Assembly: GCF_030682515.1 (NCBI RefSeq)
Contig: NZ_JAUXOD010000110.1
Span: 1 to 32,203, forward strand
Source of the DNA: Hoeflea sp.
GTDB taxonomy: Bacteria > Pseudomonadota > Alphaproteobacteria > Rhizobiales > Rhizobiaceae
Direction of reading: 5' to 3'
DNA length: 32,203 nucleotides
Below the pieces are notes generated by a model that did not search any database, had not been told where the DNA came from, and saw nothing but the letters and a program-made list of their open reading frames with translations. The position numbers were made by a program, and so were the translations under genes. Shown here one piece after another: positions 17,270 through 25,405 of this stretch; position 1 is the first letter of the stretch; each line of letters opens with the position of its first letter.

Positions 17270-17674
17270 CTACCAGACCGTCACGCCCGAGGACACGGCG
17301 AGTTTCTGGCCGTCGGCCAGCACCGCGGTCAGGCCGCTGTCGCTCACCACGACCTGCTTGATGACACCGCTGATGGTGCCGTCGGCGCTGGTCAGGGAGC
17401 GGCCGATCATGGTGCCGGCCTGGGTGAGGTTCGAGGATTTAATGAGCGATTCCAGGTTCTTGTTGGTGATGATGGTCTGCTCGACCTGGCTGAAGGTTGC
17501 AAGCTGCGCGATCTGCGCCGTCGCATCCATCGGATCGGTCGGATCCTGGCTCTTCATCTGCTGCACCAGCAGCCTGAGGAAGGTATCGTAATCCAGGTTC
17601 ATCTTGCTGCTTGCCTTGTCCGCAGCCGAATTGCTGGTGGCGGCTGCGGCGGTGTTGACTCCATTCACGACCAT
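17270..17674 (-). CDS. flgD: Flagellar hook-assembly scaffold FlgD (short rhizobial form)
   Basis: A 134-residue protein with the FlgD N-terminal core [20 protein letters not shown] and [20 protein letters not shown] (residues about 29-70), followed by a short beta region ([20 protein letters not shown]). The Ig-like/Tudor C-terminal half of enterobacterial FlgD (about 230 residues) is largely missing, as is usual in rhizobia. FlgD caps the growing hook. Its ATG at 17674 lies inside the end of flbT (10-bp overlap), which suggests coupled translation. Confidence 0.93.
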   Translation of the reverse strand: MVVNGVNTAAAATSNSAADKASSKMNLDYDTFLRLLVQQMKSQDPTDPMDATAQIAQLATFSQVEQTIITNKNLESLIKSSNLTQAGTMIGRSLTSADGTISGVIKQVVVSDSGLTAVLADGQKLAVSSGVTVW

Positions 17675-18114
17675 GGTGCGAGCTCCCTGCGGATCTGTTC
17701 GATGGTGCCGGCGGGCATCGCCGACGTGTTGAGGATCTGTTCCTCGATGGGATAGAGCGCGCGGATCGCCTTGAGCGCCTCGAAGGCGCGGCCCTGGGTG
17801 ACCATGCCGTCAATGTGCTTGAGCTCGGCCAGCACCTCGTCATTCTTGAAGCAGGTGAGAAGCATGACCACCGACTTGCGGAACATGACCATGGCCTGAT
17901 CGGCGCCCTCGGGATTGATCAGCATCATCTGGACGATGAAATAGAGCTGCCGGAGCGGCGTCGTCGCCTGTTCGGGCTGGAGCACGTGGTTCTCGAGCAG
18001 GAACGTGACGTCGTTCAAGAACTCCAGCGCCACTTTCCGGTCCACCCGGAGGACGGCGCCGTTGATGAAGATGCGTTCGCCTGCCTTGAGGGAAATACGC
18101 AGTGAACTTTTCAT
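17665..18114 (-). CDS. flbT: Flagellin mRNA regulator FlbT
   Basis: A 149-residue cytoplasmic protein from the ATG at 18114. An in-frame extension to 18210 is Gln/His-rich and not family-like. Hallmarks are [20 protein letters not shown] at the N-terminus, [20 protein letters not shown] in the middle and a C-terminus ending [10 protein letters not shown]. In Caulobacter, FlbT binds the 5' leader of flagellin mRNA and controls its stability and translation; in Brucella, FlbT and FlaF act oppositely on flagellin output. The ATG overlaps the flaF stop as ATGA. Its expected RNA targets would be the conserved flagellin leaders at 30.0-30.1 and 31.3-31.4 kb. Confidence 0.94.
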   Translation of the reverse strand: MKSSLRISLKAGERIFINGAVLRVDRKVALEFLNDVTFLLENHVLQPEQATTPLRQLYFIVQMMLINPEGADQAMVMFRKSVVMLLTCFKNDEVLAELKHIDGMVTQGRAFEALKAIRALYPIEEQILNTSAMPAGTIEQIRRELAPWS

Positions 18115-18458
18115 TTCAGCCCGTCCCTGATGATGGTGGAAATGTCGATGATGCCCTGGAAATTGTCCGATTTGCGCTGCCGGATGCGCTCGGCTTCCTT
18201 GATGATCCATATCCCGATCGAGATGAGATTGGCCCGAAGCTCCTGGGACAGCTGATTTTCAGGGGACGCCAGGTCCTCGACGAAGCGCACCCAGAGGCGG
18301 CTGACGAAATAGACGGCTTCAATGGCGTCGCGGGATTCGAGTCCACTGCTCTTGGCTGCGGTCAGCAGGGCGATGGAGTGATTGATCGCCTCTCGCTCGC
18401 GTTCGCGCGCTTCGGCAACCCCATCCTCCTGCACATCCGCATATGAAAACTGGTACAT
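18111..18458 (-). CDS. flaF: Flagellar biosynthesis regulator FlaF
   Basis: A 115-residue soluble helical protein with the FlaF hallmarks of an early MYQFSYADV segment, [19 protein letters not shown] and [20 protein letters not shown], then [20 protein letters not shown]. FlaF is needed for flagellin production or secretion in alphaproteobacteria and works with FlbT, whose gene follows with an ATGA overlap. The ATG at 18458 has AAGGG about 8 bases upstream. It lies 50 bp after flgL. Length and sequence are normal for rhizobia. Confidence 0.94.
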   Translation of the reverse strand: MYQFSYADVQEDGVAEAREREREAINHSIALLTAAKSSGLESRDAIEAVYFVSRLWVRFVEDLASPENQLSQELRANLISIGIWIIKEAERIRQRKSDNFQGIIDISTIIRDGLK

Positions 18459-18508
18459 TCAGACGCCCTTCATGTTTGTCCATTTCGCCCGGCTACCCCG
18501 GGTACACG

Positions 18509-19561
18509 CTACAGGTAGTTCATCAGGCTCATCTGCTGGATCCGGGCAGTGAGCGCGTAGGAAATTTCCACCTGATCCAGCAATGTCTGCATCCGGGTGG
18601 AGGCCTCGTAGGCATCCACGCCTTCAATATCGCCAATATGCAGGGTTATGATCTTGATCTGAGATTCCAGTGCCTTGTTTGCCTTGACGACACGGTTCTC
18701 AGTCACGCCAAGGTTGGAACGCTGGTTGTCGATGCCGGTAACCGCCTTGCCCGCGAATTCGATCGCCTTGGCATTAAGGGCGGTGCGAACCTCGCTGCTG
18801 ATCGCGGCATCGAGCAGCTCGATGCCGATGACGGCTGCGAGCGCGAAATTGCGCATGCCGGCCGCATTCGCGTTGACGCCCGAATCCACCACCTCGTTGC
18901 TCAGGATGCGGCTTGAAATGTTGGTGTCGGACGCGCTGGACCAGTTCGTGTTCCAGTCCGCACCCGAAAATGCCGGGACGAGGTCATTGTCGATGAAATC
19001 GGTCATATCCGCGACCGTGATGGTGGCCGCGGCCGGGTCGTTCTGGCTGAAGCCGAAACGCGCCAGGAACAAGGCGTCGAACGCAGCCTTCGGCGTCGAA
19101 CCGGCTTGGAAATAGTCTTCAACCGGCTTGGTGTTGGAATTGATGCCGGAGAACAGATACTCGCCGTTCGACGAGGTGTTGATGGCCACCGTGAACGAGC
19201 CCAGCGACGCCTCGACATCGCGGCGCGCGATGAGCAGGTTGTTGGCGTCATCCGAGCCGTTGACCGAGATGAAGGCTTCCAGCATCTGCTGGGCGCTGTC
19301 GGCCATCAGATTGAGCGCCGACTGGGACGCCGACAGTCGCTGGGTCACCAGCGCGTTGGAATCCTGAATGGTCTTCAGACGCGAGACATCCTGGTTGAGC
19401 GAGACGCTGTTGGAGGTTTTCGCGCCGAGCGACAGGCCAATATCGGCGAAACGGCCCGTGACGATTTCCTTCTGAAGCGTCTGCACCTCGTTCTGCCCGC
19501 GGGAAATGGTCAACCGCATCGAGTTTTGCAGGGCCAGGTTGGATATGAAACTGACTTTCAT
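18509..19561 (-). CDS. flgL: Hook-filament junction protein FlgL (HAP3)
   Basis: A 350-residue flagellin-related protein. Residues about 10-60 (NSMRLTISRGQNEVQTLQKE, with TGRFADIGLSLG) and the C-terminal helix (TLLDQVEISYALTARIQQMS) are the paired coiled-coil termini shared by FlgL and flagellins; no hypervariable filament-like insert is seen. FlgL forms the second junction ring between FlgK and the filament. It starts four bases after the flgK stop (ATG at 19561), so they are in one operon. The Shine-Dalgarno site is weak, which suggests re-initiation after flgK. Confidence 0.93.
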   Translation of the reverse strand: MKVSFISNLALQNSMRLTISRGQNEVQTLQKEIVTGRFADIGLSLGAKTSNSVSLNQDVSRLKTIQDSNALVTQRLSASQSALNLMADSAQQMLEAFISVNGSDDANNLLIARRDVEASLGSFTVAINTSSNGEYLFSGINSNTKPVEDYFQAGSTPKAAFDALFLARFGFSQNDPAAATITVADMTDFIDNDLVPAFSGADWNTNWSSASDTNISSRILSNEVVDSGVNANAAGMRNFALAAVIGIELLDAAISSEVRTALNAKAIEFAGKAVTGIDNQRSNLGVTENRVVKANKALESQIKIITLHIGDIEGVDAYEASTRMQTLLDQVEISYALTARIQQMSLMNYL

Positions 19562-19565
19562 GAGC

Positions 19566-21026
19566 TTACCCCGCCGCCGCCATGAGCGCCTTCAGCATTT
19601 CGTCGACAACCGAGATCAGGCGAGCGGCGGCCTTGTAGGCCTGTTCGAGTTCCAGCAGCATCGACATTTCTTCATCCAGCGAGACGCCGGTCTTGTTGGA
19701 CAGCGCTTCAGCCGACCGGTAGCGCGTTGCCTCGCGGGTCTCATAGGAGGAATTGGCTTCACTGCGGTTGAGTTCAAGCCAGCCGATCGAATCGGCCGCG
19801 AAATCGAGAACGCTGACCGATGCGGACAGGCCGGCGGCGGGGTCGAACGCCATGGGTGTGTCGAGCGCCAGCACGTAGCTGTCGAGGCGCGTTGAAAACC
19901 CGGCATTTCCGGCCGTGTTGGCAATATAGGCCGCGCCGTTGATGCCGCCATCGCGCAGCAGCTGCGGATTGCCGCCCAGAGACTGAACCAGCGCCGGATT
20001 GACGGAGATGGTGGCCGCGATGCCGGCGACCATCGTCGATCCGGGAACCGTGCCGCCGCCCCAGGTGAACAGGCCCGGCGCATCGGCAAGCGTGGGCACT
20101 GCCGACTGATCGGTCTCGGCGAAGGTGACGATCAGCGCCCGCGCGATTTCGTCGAGCTGCCGCTGCATGGTGGGGGCGTAGACATCGCGGACCTGGAGAA
20201 GCGCCTGCAGGGATCCGCGGGCAGTGGTGGTGGCGCCGTTGCCGGGGGCGAGGGCCACGCCGTCGACATAGATCGCCTTGCCCTCGATGCCTGCCGCAAA
20301 TCCGGACGAGGCCTCGAACGTGACCGGTCGCGCCACGGTTTCAAACAGGGTCGTGCCGTCGGACGTGTAGATGGCCATGTCGTTGCCGGAGCGGCTGACG
20401 GTGGTCACACCGATGATCTCGGAAATCCGCTTGAGAAGCGAGTCGCGATGGTCGAGTTCGGCGCTGACATCCCTTCCGGTCTGCGTGCCGCTGTAGATCG
20501 CGTTGTTGTTGGTCTCGAAGTCGGCCAACAGCTCGTTGAGCGTGTGGACCTGGCGCGAAATCTCCTGGTCGGCCTGGAGGCGGACATTCTGGACGGCGGC
20601 GGAGGCATCGCGCAGACCGATGGCCACGGTGTTGGCGTCGGCGATGGCGGTCTGGGCCAGCGTGCTTTCGCCGGGCTTGGCGGCATAGCTCGACAGCGTG
20701 TCGCGCATGGTGGCGATCATTGTGGCGGGCGCGCTCTCGTAATCGTTCCCGCCGAAGATGTCCTTGAGATTGGTGAGGCCCGAGAGAAGCGTGGACTGGC
20801 CGCTTGCCGTCGAGGTGCTGCTGATGGACTTGCGGAACAGCACCTCGTCCTGGGCGCGCTGGATGGTGACGACCTGGGCGCCGACCAGCGAGGTGGCCAG
20901 CACCGCATTGCGCCGCGAATAATCCACGTTGGAAGCGTTGGAGATGTTGCGCGACAGAATGTTGGTCTGTGTCGCATAGTTGGACAAGGACGACTGCGCT
21001 GAGTTGATCGCCGATGATAAAGTCAT
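19566..21026 (-). CDS. flgK: Hook-associated protein FlgK (HAP1)
   Basis: A 486-residue axial protein. It starts with an amphipathic D0-type helix and the rod/hook motif NILSRNISNASNVDYSRRNA, and ends with a conserved coiled-coil and tail (SMLLELEQAYKAAARLISVV, then DEMLKALMAA). Between these lies a variable outer domain (about 180-400). FlgK is the first ring between hook and filament. Start: ATG at 21026 with AAAGG 7 bases upstream. It is 32 bp after the flgE stop and four bases before flgL. Confidence 0.95.
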   Translation of the reverse strand: MTLSSAINSAQSSLSNYATQTNILSRNISNASNVDYSRRNAVLATSLVGAQVVTIQRAQDEVLFRKSISSTSTASGQSTLLSGLTNLKDIFGGNDYESAPATMIATMRDTLSSYAAKPGESTLAQTAIADANTVAIGLRDASAAVQNVRLQADQEISRQVHTLNELLADFETNNNAIYSGTQTGRDVSAELDHRDSLLKRISEIIGVTTVSRSGNDMAIYTSDGTTLFETVARPVTFEASSGFAAGIEGKAIYVDGVALAPGNGATTTARGSLQALLQVRDVYAPTMQRQLDEIARALIVTFAETDQSAVPTLADAPGLFTWGGGTVPGSTMVAGIAATISVNPALVQSLGGNPQLLRDGGINGAAYIANTAGNAGFSTRLDSYVLALDTPMAFDPAAGLSASVSVLDFAADSIGWLELNRSEANSSYETREATRYRSAEALSNKTGVSLDEEMSMLLELEQAYKAAARLISVVDEMLKALMAAAG

Positions 21027-21058
21027 GCGCTAGCCTTTCTGTCGCTCCGACCCCGGAC

Positions 21059-22321
21059 CTATCGCTTGAGGTTGACGAGGACGTCCATCAAATCGGAACC
21101 GGTCTGGAACACCTTGGAATTGGCCGTGTAGCTGCGCTGGGACGCAATCATGTCGGTCAGTTCCTGGGCCATGTCGACATTCGAGCTTTCGAGCGCATTG
21201 GAGATGATCTGGCCGAAGCCGCCGGAGCCTGCAAATCCGGTGGTGATGACGCCGGAATCCACACCCTGCTGGTAGACGTTGCCCGCCAGCGGCTGGAGCT
21301 TGTCCGGGCTCGAGACCCTGGCCAGCGCGATGCGATAGAGCGGCTTGAGTTCGCCGTTTTCCTGCTTGGCGTAAATCGTCCCGTCCGCGGAAATCACCAC
21401 ATCGGTGATGGCGCTGGGCTTGTTGCCGTTGACGTCGCCCTTCTGGACCGTGAAGCTGTAGTCAAGCTGCGTCATCTTCGACAGGTCGATGGTCAGGGCG
21501 GCGCCGCCGGGCACGGTCAGTGCAATGTCGGTCGGGCTGGCGGCCGCCAGAAGGCCCTTGTTCAAGGGATCGAATGTCAGCGTGGTGGTCGCCAGGGGCC
21601 CGGAAGCGTAGGGGAACGACGTGCCCGCGGTTGCGCCGGAACGGTCATAGACCGAGACTTCCCATGTGTCGTTGCCCGACTTGGTGTAATAGAAATCGAG
21701 CAACACTTCGCCGCCGAGATTGTTGTAGGCTACGAGCGAGCTCTTGTGGCTGTAGACCGCGGTGCCGGTGTTGGTGGAGGGCAGGTCGCCCGCCGGGACG
21801 ATGGCCTCGCTGGCGTCGAGGTTGGCTGAGAAGATGCCGGCGGTCGAGGCATTGGCCGCGAGAGCGCCCGAGGAAATGTTGACCGGCACCAGGCCGTCGA
21901 AACCGTTGACCACGGGGGCTGGGACGCCGCTCTCGTAATCGTAGCCGAGCAGCATGAAGCCTGCGGCGTTGACCAGGTTGCCGTCGCCATCGGGAACGAA
22001 GGATCCCGCGCGGGTCAGGAAGGGAATGCCGTTGCTGTCCTGGACGATGAAGAAACCGTCGCCGTCAATGGCCAGGTCCGTGGCTGATGTGGTGAAGGCG
22101 AGCGTGCCCGGCTCGGAAATGGCGTAGCGCACATCGGACTTCACCGCGCCGGAATTGTAGGAGCTGTTGGAGCCTGGCAAGACCAGTGAGGAGAACTGGA
22201 CCGAGGCCTTCTTGTAGGCCGTGGTGTTGGCGTTGGCGATGTTGTCGGCTACCGTGCTCAACCTGTTCGCCTGAGCGTTCATACCGGAAGCTCCGGTGCT
22301 CATCATTCCATAAAGGCTCAT
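21059..22321 (-). CDS. flgE: Flagellar hook protein FlgE
   Basis: A 420-residue hook protein. N-terminal core: MSLYGMMSTGASGMNAQANR, then LSTVADNIANANTTAYKK, the diagnostic rod/hook segment. C-terminal core: ALESSNVDMAQELTDMIASQ, then a segment of the RSYTANSKVFQT type. The central domain is variable. Export by the FlhA/FliQ/FliR apparatus and length control by FliK (gene in this window) are known for the family. Start: ATG at 22321 with GAGGG 8 bases upstream. It follows rem after 118 bp containing a striking three-arm inverted-repeat structure. Confidence 0.96.
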   Translation of the reverse strand: MSLYGMMSTGASGMNAQANRLSTVADNIANANTTAYKKASVQFSSLVLPGSNSSYNSGAVKSDVRYAISEPGTLAFTTSATDLAIDGDGFFIVQDSNGIPFLTRAGSFVPDGDGNLVNAAGFMLLGYDYESGVPAPVVNGFDGLVPVNISSGALAANASTAGIFSANLDASEAIVPAGDLPSTNTGTAVYSHKSSLVAYNNLGGEVLLDFYYTKSGNDTWEVSVYDRSGATAGTSFPYASGPLATTTLTFDPLNKGLLAAASPTDIALTVPGGAALTIDLSKMTQLDYSFTVQKGDVNGNKPSAITDVVISADGTIYAKQENGELKPLYRIALARVSSPDKLQPLAGNVYQQGVDSGVITTGFAGSGGFGQIISNALESSNVDMAQELTDMIASQRSYTANSKVFQTGSDLMDVLVNLKR

Positions 22322-22375
22322 CGCTTCATCCCTCGTTTCATACGGTGGTCCAGACTAGCTGGCGGGCCTTGCGTG

Positions 22376-22440
22376 AACCTGTTTCCGGCTTGTCCGGAAA
22401 GCCCGACGGAGTGACGTCATTCAGCCCGTCGGGACAGGTT
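22376..22440 (-). repeat. Three-arm inverted-repeat structure between rem and flgE
   Basis: An outer 7-bp stem pairs AACCTGT (22376-22382) with ACAGGTT (22434-22440). Inside it are a 7-bp hairpin TTTCCGG (22382-22388) / CCGGAAA (22394-22400) with a 5-nt loop, and an 8-bp hairpin CCCGACGG (22402-22409) / CCGTCGGG (22426-22433) with a 16-nt loop. Together they would fold into a three-way junction in the transcript. It begins at the last bases of rem. It may be a terminator or processing site after rem; there is no good T-run. Confidence 0.6.
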
Positions 22441-23111
22441 CAATTCCAGTCGATCAGGTAGCCAAGGAACCGCTTGGAATCGATCGGATCGAAGCCCAGG
22501 CGCTTGCGCAGTTTCTTGCGCAGCTTGGAGATGTGGCTTTCCACCACATTCTCTTCGACGTCCTCGTCAAAGATCCCGTAGATCGCATTGAAAATCTGTT
22601 GTTTTGTCACCCGACGGCCACGGTTGGCCACGAGATATTCGAGAATCCGCCGCTCGCGCCGCGGAAGGGCGAATGTCTGCTGTTCGATCTCCGGATCGCG
22701 CCCGTCCGAGAACACCCGGATCGGACCGATGTCGATATGGTTGGTCAGGGTCTTGAGACGACGCCGGATCGCCGCCGCCCGGGCGAGGATTTCGCGCGGG
22801 TGAACCGGCTTGCGCACGACGTCGTCGACGCCGCTGTCGAAGAACGCCAGAGTCGATTCAAGGGACGGCGTGTCGCTGACCGCGATCACCGGCGCCTGGG
22901 AGCGATCCCGGATCGCCCTGGGCAGATCCAGGGTGTGTGCGCCCTGGCCGATCAGGAAGGCCTCCACGGCCTCCAGATCCGAATCCGCCGCGGTGTGAAC
23001 CCACTCGCCGAATTCCATGGAATCAAAACTGGCCGAAGGAACGCCTTCCCTTCCGAAAAGGGATGTGTACCCGTCTTTGACCAATTGCCTGTCATCAACC
23101 ACTACGATCAT
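22440..23111 (-). CDS. rem: Rem, OmpR-family transcriptional activator of flagellar genes
   Basis: A 223-residue two-domain response-regulator-like protein. The receiver domain (1-120) keeps the acidic pair D6-D7, a Ser at 79 and the conserved Lys at 101 (VVRKPVHP), but the position of the phosphoacceptor Asp appears to be E50. The C-terminal winged helix (about 148-220) includes [20 protein letters not shown] and [20 protein letters not shown], the recognition helix. In Sinorhizobium, Rem is an orphan growth-phase activator of class II/III motility genes, under VisNR control and self-activating. The ATG at 23111 has GGAGG 8 bases upstream. flgE follows, and the lytic transglycosylase gene precedes it after 280 bp. 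Confidence 0.93.
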   Translation of the reverse strand: MIVVVDDRQLVKDGYTSLFGREGVPSASFDSMEFGEWVHTAADSDLEAVEAFLIGQGAHTLDLPRAIRDRSQAPVIAVSDTPSLESTLAFFDSGVDDVVRKPVHPREILARAAAIRRRLKTLTNHIDIGPIRVFSDGRDPEIEQQTFALPRRERRILEYLVANRGRRVTKQQIFNAIYGIFDEDVEENVVESHISKLRKKLRKRLGFDPIDSKRFLGYLIDWN

Positions 23112-23201
23112 TCGTCCGCCTCCGAATCAGTGTGGTGCCTCGTGACCCTAGACGTACGAAGGCGCTGATTCGGGGTAAACTATGAAAACCGGAGGGTATG
23201 A

Positions 23202-23221
23202 TTTAAGAGTTGATTAACCAT
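23202..23221 (+). promoter_or_regulatory. TTAA-N8-TAACCAT box in the rem upstream region
   Basis: TTTAA, eight bases, then TAACCAT, read on the plus strand. The same box with the same spacing occurs on the minus strand upstream of two flagellin genes. The two TTAA-type half-sites lie 11 bp apart, the helical repeat expected of OmpR/PhoB-family binding sites. It lies about 90-110 bp upstream of the rem ATG. Candidate Rem autoregulatory site; inferred. Confidence 0.45.
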
Positions 23222-23279
23222 GTTTTCCACTGATTTGACTAGATGTAGTGGATGGGTTGTGGATATCCCCTATTTTTTC

Positions 23280-23300
23280 GTGGAAAAGTTAACAAGAAGT
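23280..23300 (+). promoter_or_regulatory. Second TTAAC repeat plus GTGGAAAA arm in the rem upstream region
   Basis: GTTAA at 23288-23292 is followed eight bases later by TAA at 23301, again 11 bp between TTAA half-sites. Immediately upstream, GTGGAAAA (23280-23287) is the exact inverse of TTTTCCAC at 23223-23230. The pair forms inverted composite sites around the presumed rem promoter. Candidate sites for Rem, VisNR or MucR; inferred. Confidence 0.35.
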
Positions 23301-23391
23301 TAATTTTTTACTTGCCGCGTTAACCTTTGCCCCAATGCCGCCAAAATTGCTTTCGCCACATCCTTGCGCGCCATTTCTTGTCATGGTTGTA

Positions 23392-23970
23392 TTATCCGCA
23401 GAACGTTTTGGCCTCGGGGGTCCAAGCACCGTAGCCGGTGGCGACGAGGTTTGCGATCACCCGGCAGACATAGCGTTTCTGCGCGGGATCGTTGTTGGGG
23501 CCTGCGTGATAGCGCGCCACCGCCATCGTCCAGGTCTCGTGTCGCGCATGCAGCCGGGCCAGGAACCGCGCCGCATATTGGACATTGGCCTGCGGGTCGA
23601 GCATCGCGGTCACCGACCTGAATTCGGCGCCGTGATAGTGGTGATTGATCTGCATGCAGCCGAGATCGATCAGGCTCTTTCCCTCGCTCCGGGCGCGTTC
23701 GAACTCCTGGATCGCCTCCGCCCGGCTCGCGGCATAGACCGTGCGGCCCTCGATGTTGAGCGCGTAGGGATAGAGCGCGCCCTTGCGCCCGGTCTCGGTC
23801 AGGCCAACGGAATAGAGAATGCCCGCAGGTACGCCATAGGCCCGCGCCGCGGTCAGGATCTCGGCTTCACAGACCCCGCTGGCGGCTTGCGCGGAACGGG
23901 GAGCCAGGGTTTCAAAGATAAACGCCGTCAGAACGGCCAGCGCCAGACCCAGGATACGGATTTTGCTCAC
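23392..23970 (-). CDS. Secreted lytic transglycosylase of the flagellar cluster (Slt-like)
   Basis: A 192-residue periplasmic protein if started at the GTG at 23970, which has GGAGG 8 bases upstream; an ATG five codons earlier (23985) is an alternative. Signal peptide (residues about 1-30): SKIRILGLALAVLTAFIFET and a SAQA-A cleavage. The catalytic domain shows GLTETG with the likely catalytic Glu at 59, LGCMQINHHYHGAEF (103-117) and VARYHAGPN. It probably opens peptidoglycan for rod or flagellum insertion, complementing the muramidase-less FlgJ-like protein. The start overlaps the end of fliK by about 60 bp. In Sinorhizobium the gene in this place (between fliK and rem) is the one called orf38. 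Confidence 0.88.
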   Translation of the reverse strand: MSKIRILGLALAVLTAFIFETLAPRSAQAASGVCEAEILTAARAYGVPAGILYSVGLTETGRKGALYPYALNIEGRTVYAASRAEAIQEFERARSEGKSLIDLGCMQINHHYHGAEFRSVTAMLDPQANVQYAARFLARLHARHETWTMAVARYHAGPNNDPAQKRYVCRVIANLVATGYGAWTPEAKTFCG

Positions 23971-25405
23971 GGCCCTGTCCTCCATTCTGGTTTGCTCCCT
24001 GCTGGCCCGTGCTGCGGCCATCGGTTCCGCGGTCTGATGTCTGCGTGTCGGCAGAACCGGAGCCCTGGAAACTGCCCTGGAAGCCCTGCTGCTGCGCCGC
24101 ATTACCGGAGCGGTCGCCCGAGGCCACATGCTGGACCGTGATCTGCTCGACCGCGTAGCCCTGGGCGCGCATGGCCTTGAGGATCGACTGGTTGTCGTCG
24201 CTGAGCTGCCGGTAGGCCTCCGCCGTCTCGACCTGGATCTTCACCGACAACTCCTCTCCGGTGAGCTTCAGGACAGCGATCACGCTGCCCAGGGAGATGG
24301 GATTGAGCTGAAGCTTGAGCGTATGCAGCATCTGTCCGGTCTGCGGCTGGGCGGCGGCTGCGGCTTGGGACGGCGCTGTCCGCTGCGTGGCCAATGCGGC
24401 GTCCGAGGCGTCAATCAATGAACGGGTCAGCATTTGCGCATTGCCGCTCACCGCTTGCGCGGGCATGAACCTGCGCGAGTCAATCACTTCCACGGCGCCG
24501 GCCCTGGCGCTCAACGGTTCTTCAGCGGCACGGGCGGCCATGGCGCTCCTTCGTCCGGACCCGGCGGACCGGTCATCAGACCCTGCATTCTTCGATTCGG
24601 ATCTCGGCGACGGCTCGCCTGCCATGCCCAGCGTCCGGACCGTCTCCCTGTTCTCGCCGGATACCTTCTGCTGATCCGAACCGGCAGTGGCGGCTTGCGG
24701 ATTTGCCGGGCCCGGGCGGGCGGTTGCGGCATTCGGCCCGGCCGCCACGAGTGCCGCCACAGGCATCGCACCGGCGGCAGCGGACGCGCCGCCCGGTCTG
24801 CCGACGCCGGCGGCCACGACGGCGGCGGACTGCGCGTTGCCCCTGGCTTCCGGATTCAATCCAGCACCGAGCTGGTCAGCGGCCGGCCTGGCCATTGCGT
24901 GGGCCTCGGCCTTGAGGCCCGGCCCGGTTGCGGTTGCGGTTGCGGCAGTTGCGGCAAGACCTTCGGTTGCCGGATCATCAGCGCCGGCCGAAACGAGGTC
25001 GTCCGCCGTGACGTCAATGGCACTGCCGCCATCGCTTGCAGGAACCTTCGGCCCGGCCGCGTCCTCGCCCAAGGCGCCCGGTTGCAGTGTTTCGGAGAGG
25101 GCCGTGCCGGTCATCAGGCTTTCGAGCAGCGACAGCATGTCGTCGGGCTGCTCCTGGCCGCCGGCCTCCGGCTGGTCGGTTCCGTCCGCCGCGTCGGCCG
25201 CGAGACCAGGCGCTGGATCGGGATCACCGTTCCGGCTGACGGACTGGCGCTCCGCTGCGGGGTTGCGCGACTTGCCGGAGAGAACCGAGGAAAACGCCTC
25301 CTCGGCCGGACCGCCGCCTGCATCGGCGCGGTTCGATTCCCCGCCCATCCTGGCGACTGACCGGACAGGCATCTGACGCTGCAGCACAAAATCCAAGGTG
25401 CTCAA
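23912..25405 (-). CDS. fliK: Flagellar hook-length control protein FliK (formerly MotD)
   Basis: A 497-residue Ala/Gly/Gln-rich protein. The start is a TTG at 25405 overlapping the motC stop as TTGA, with GAGGA nine bases upstream; the ATG at codon 12 is an alternative. Residues 1-350 are disordered and exportable. The conserved flg_hook domain lies at about 357-426 (LKLQLNPISLGSVIAVLKLT, then SVKIQVETAEAYRQL). The C-terminal 70 residues are Gln/Gly/Ser-rich. FliK measures hook length and switches export specificity through FlhB. In Rhizobiales it was named motD because it lies in the mot operon. It overlaps the transglycosylase start. Confidence 0.92.
   Translation of the reverse strand: MSTLDFVLQRQMPVRSVARMGGESNRADAGGGPAEEAFSSVLSGKSRNPAAERQSVSRNGDPDPAPGLAADAADGTDQPEAGGQEQPDDMLSLLESLMTGTALSETLQPGALGEDAAGPKVPASDGGSAIDVTADDLVSAGADDPATEGLAATAATATATGPGLKAEAHAMARPAADQLGAGLNPEARGNAQSAAVVAAGVGRPGGASAAAGAMPVAALVAAGPNAATARPGPANPQAATAGSDQQKVSGENRETVRTLGMAGEPSPRSESKNAGSDDRSAGSGRRSAMAARAAEEPLSARAGAVEVIDSRRFMPAQAVSGNAQMLTRSLIDASDAALATQRTAPSQAAAAAQPQTGQMLHTLKLQLNPISLGSVIAVLKLTGEELSVKIQVETAEAYRQLSDDNQSILKAMRAQGYAVEQITVQHVASGDRSGNAAQQQGFQGSFQGSGSADTQTSDRGTDGRSTGQQGANQNGGQGREQNPYPGSGAGRSDGVYL

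Noticed and set aside
23258-23266. DnaA-box-like TGTGGATAT before rem
   Set aside because: One mismatch from the consensus, single copy, no origin features around it.
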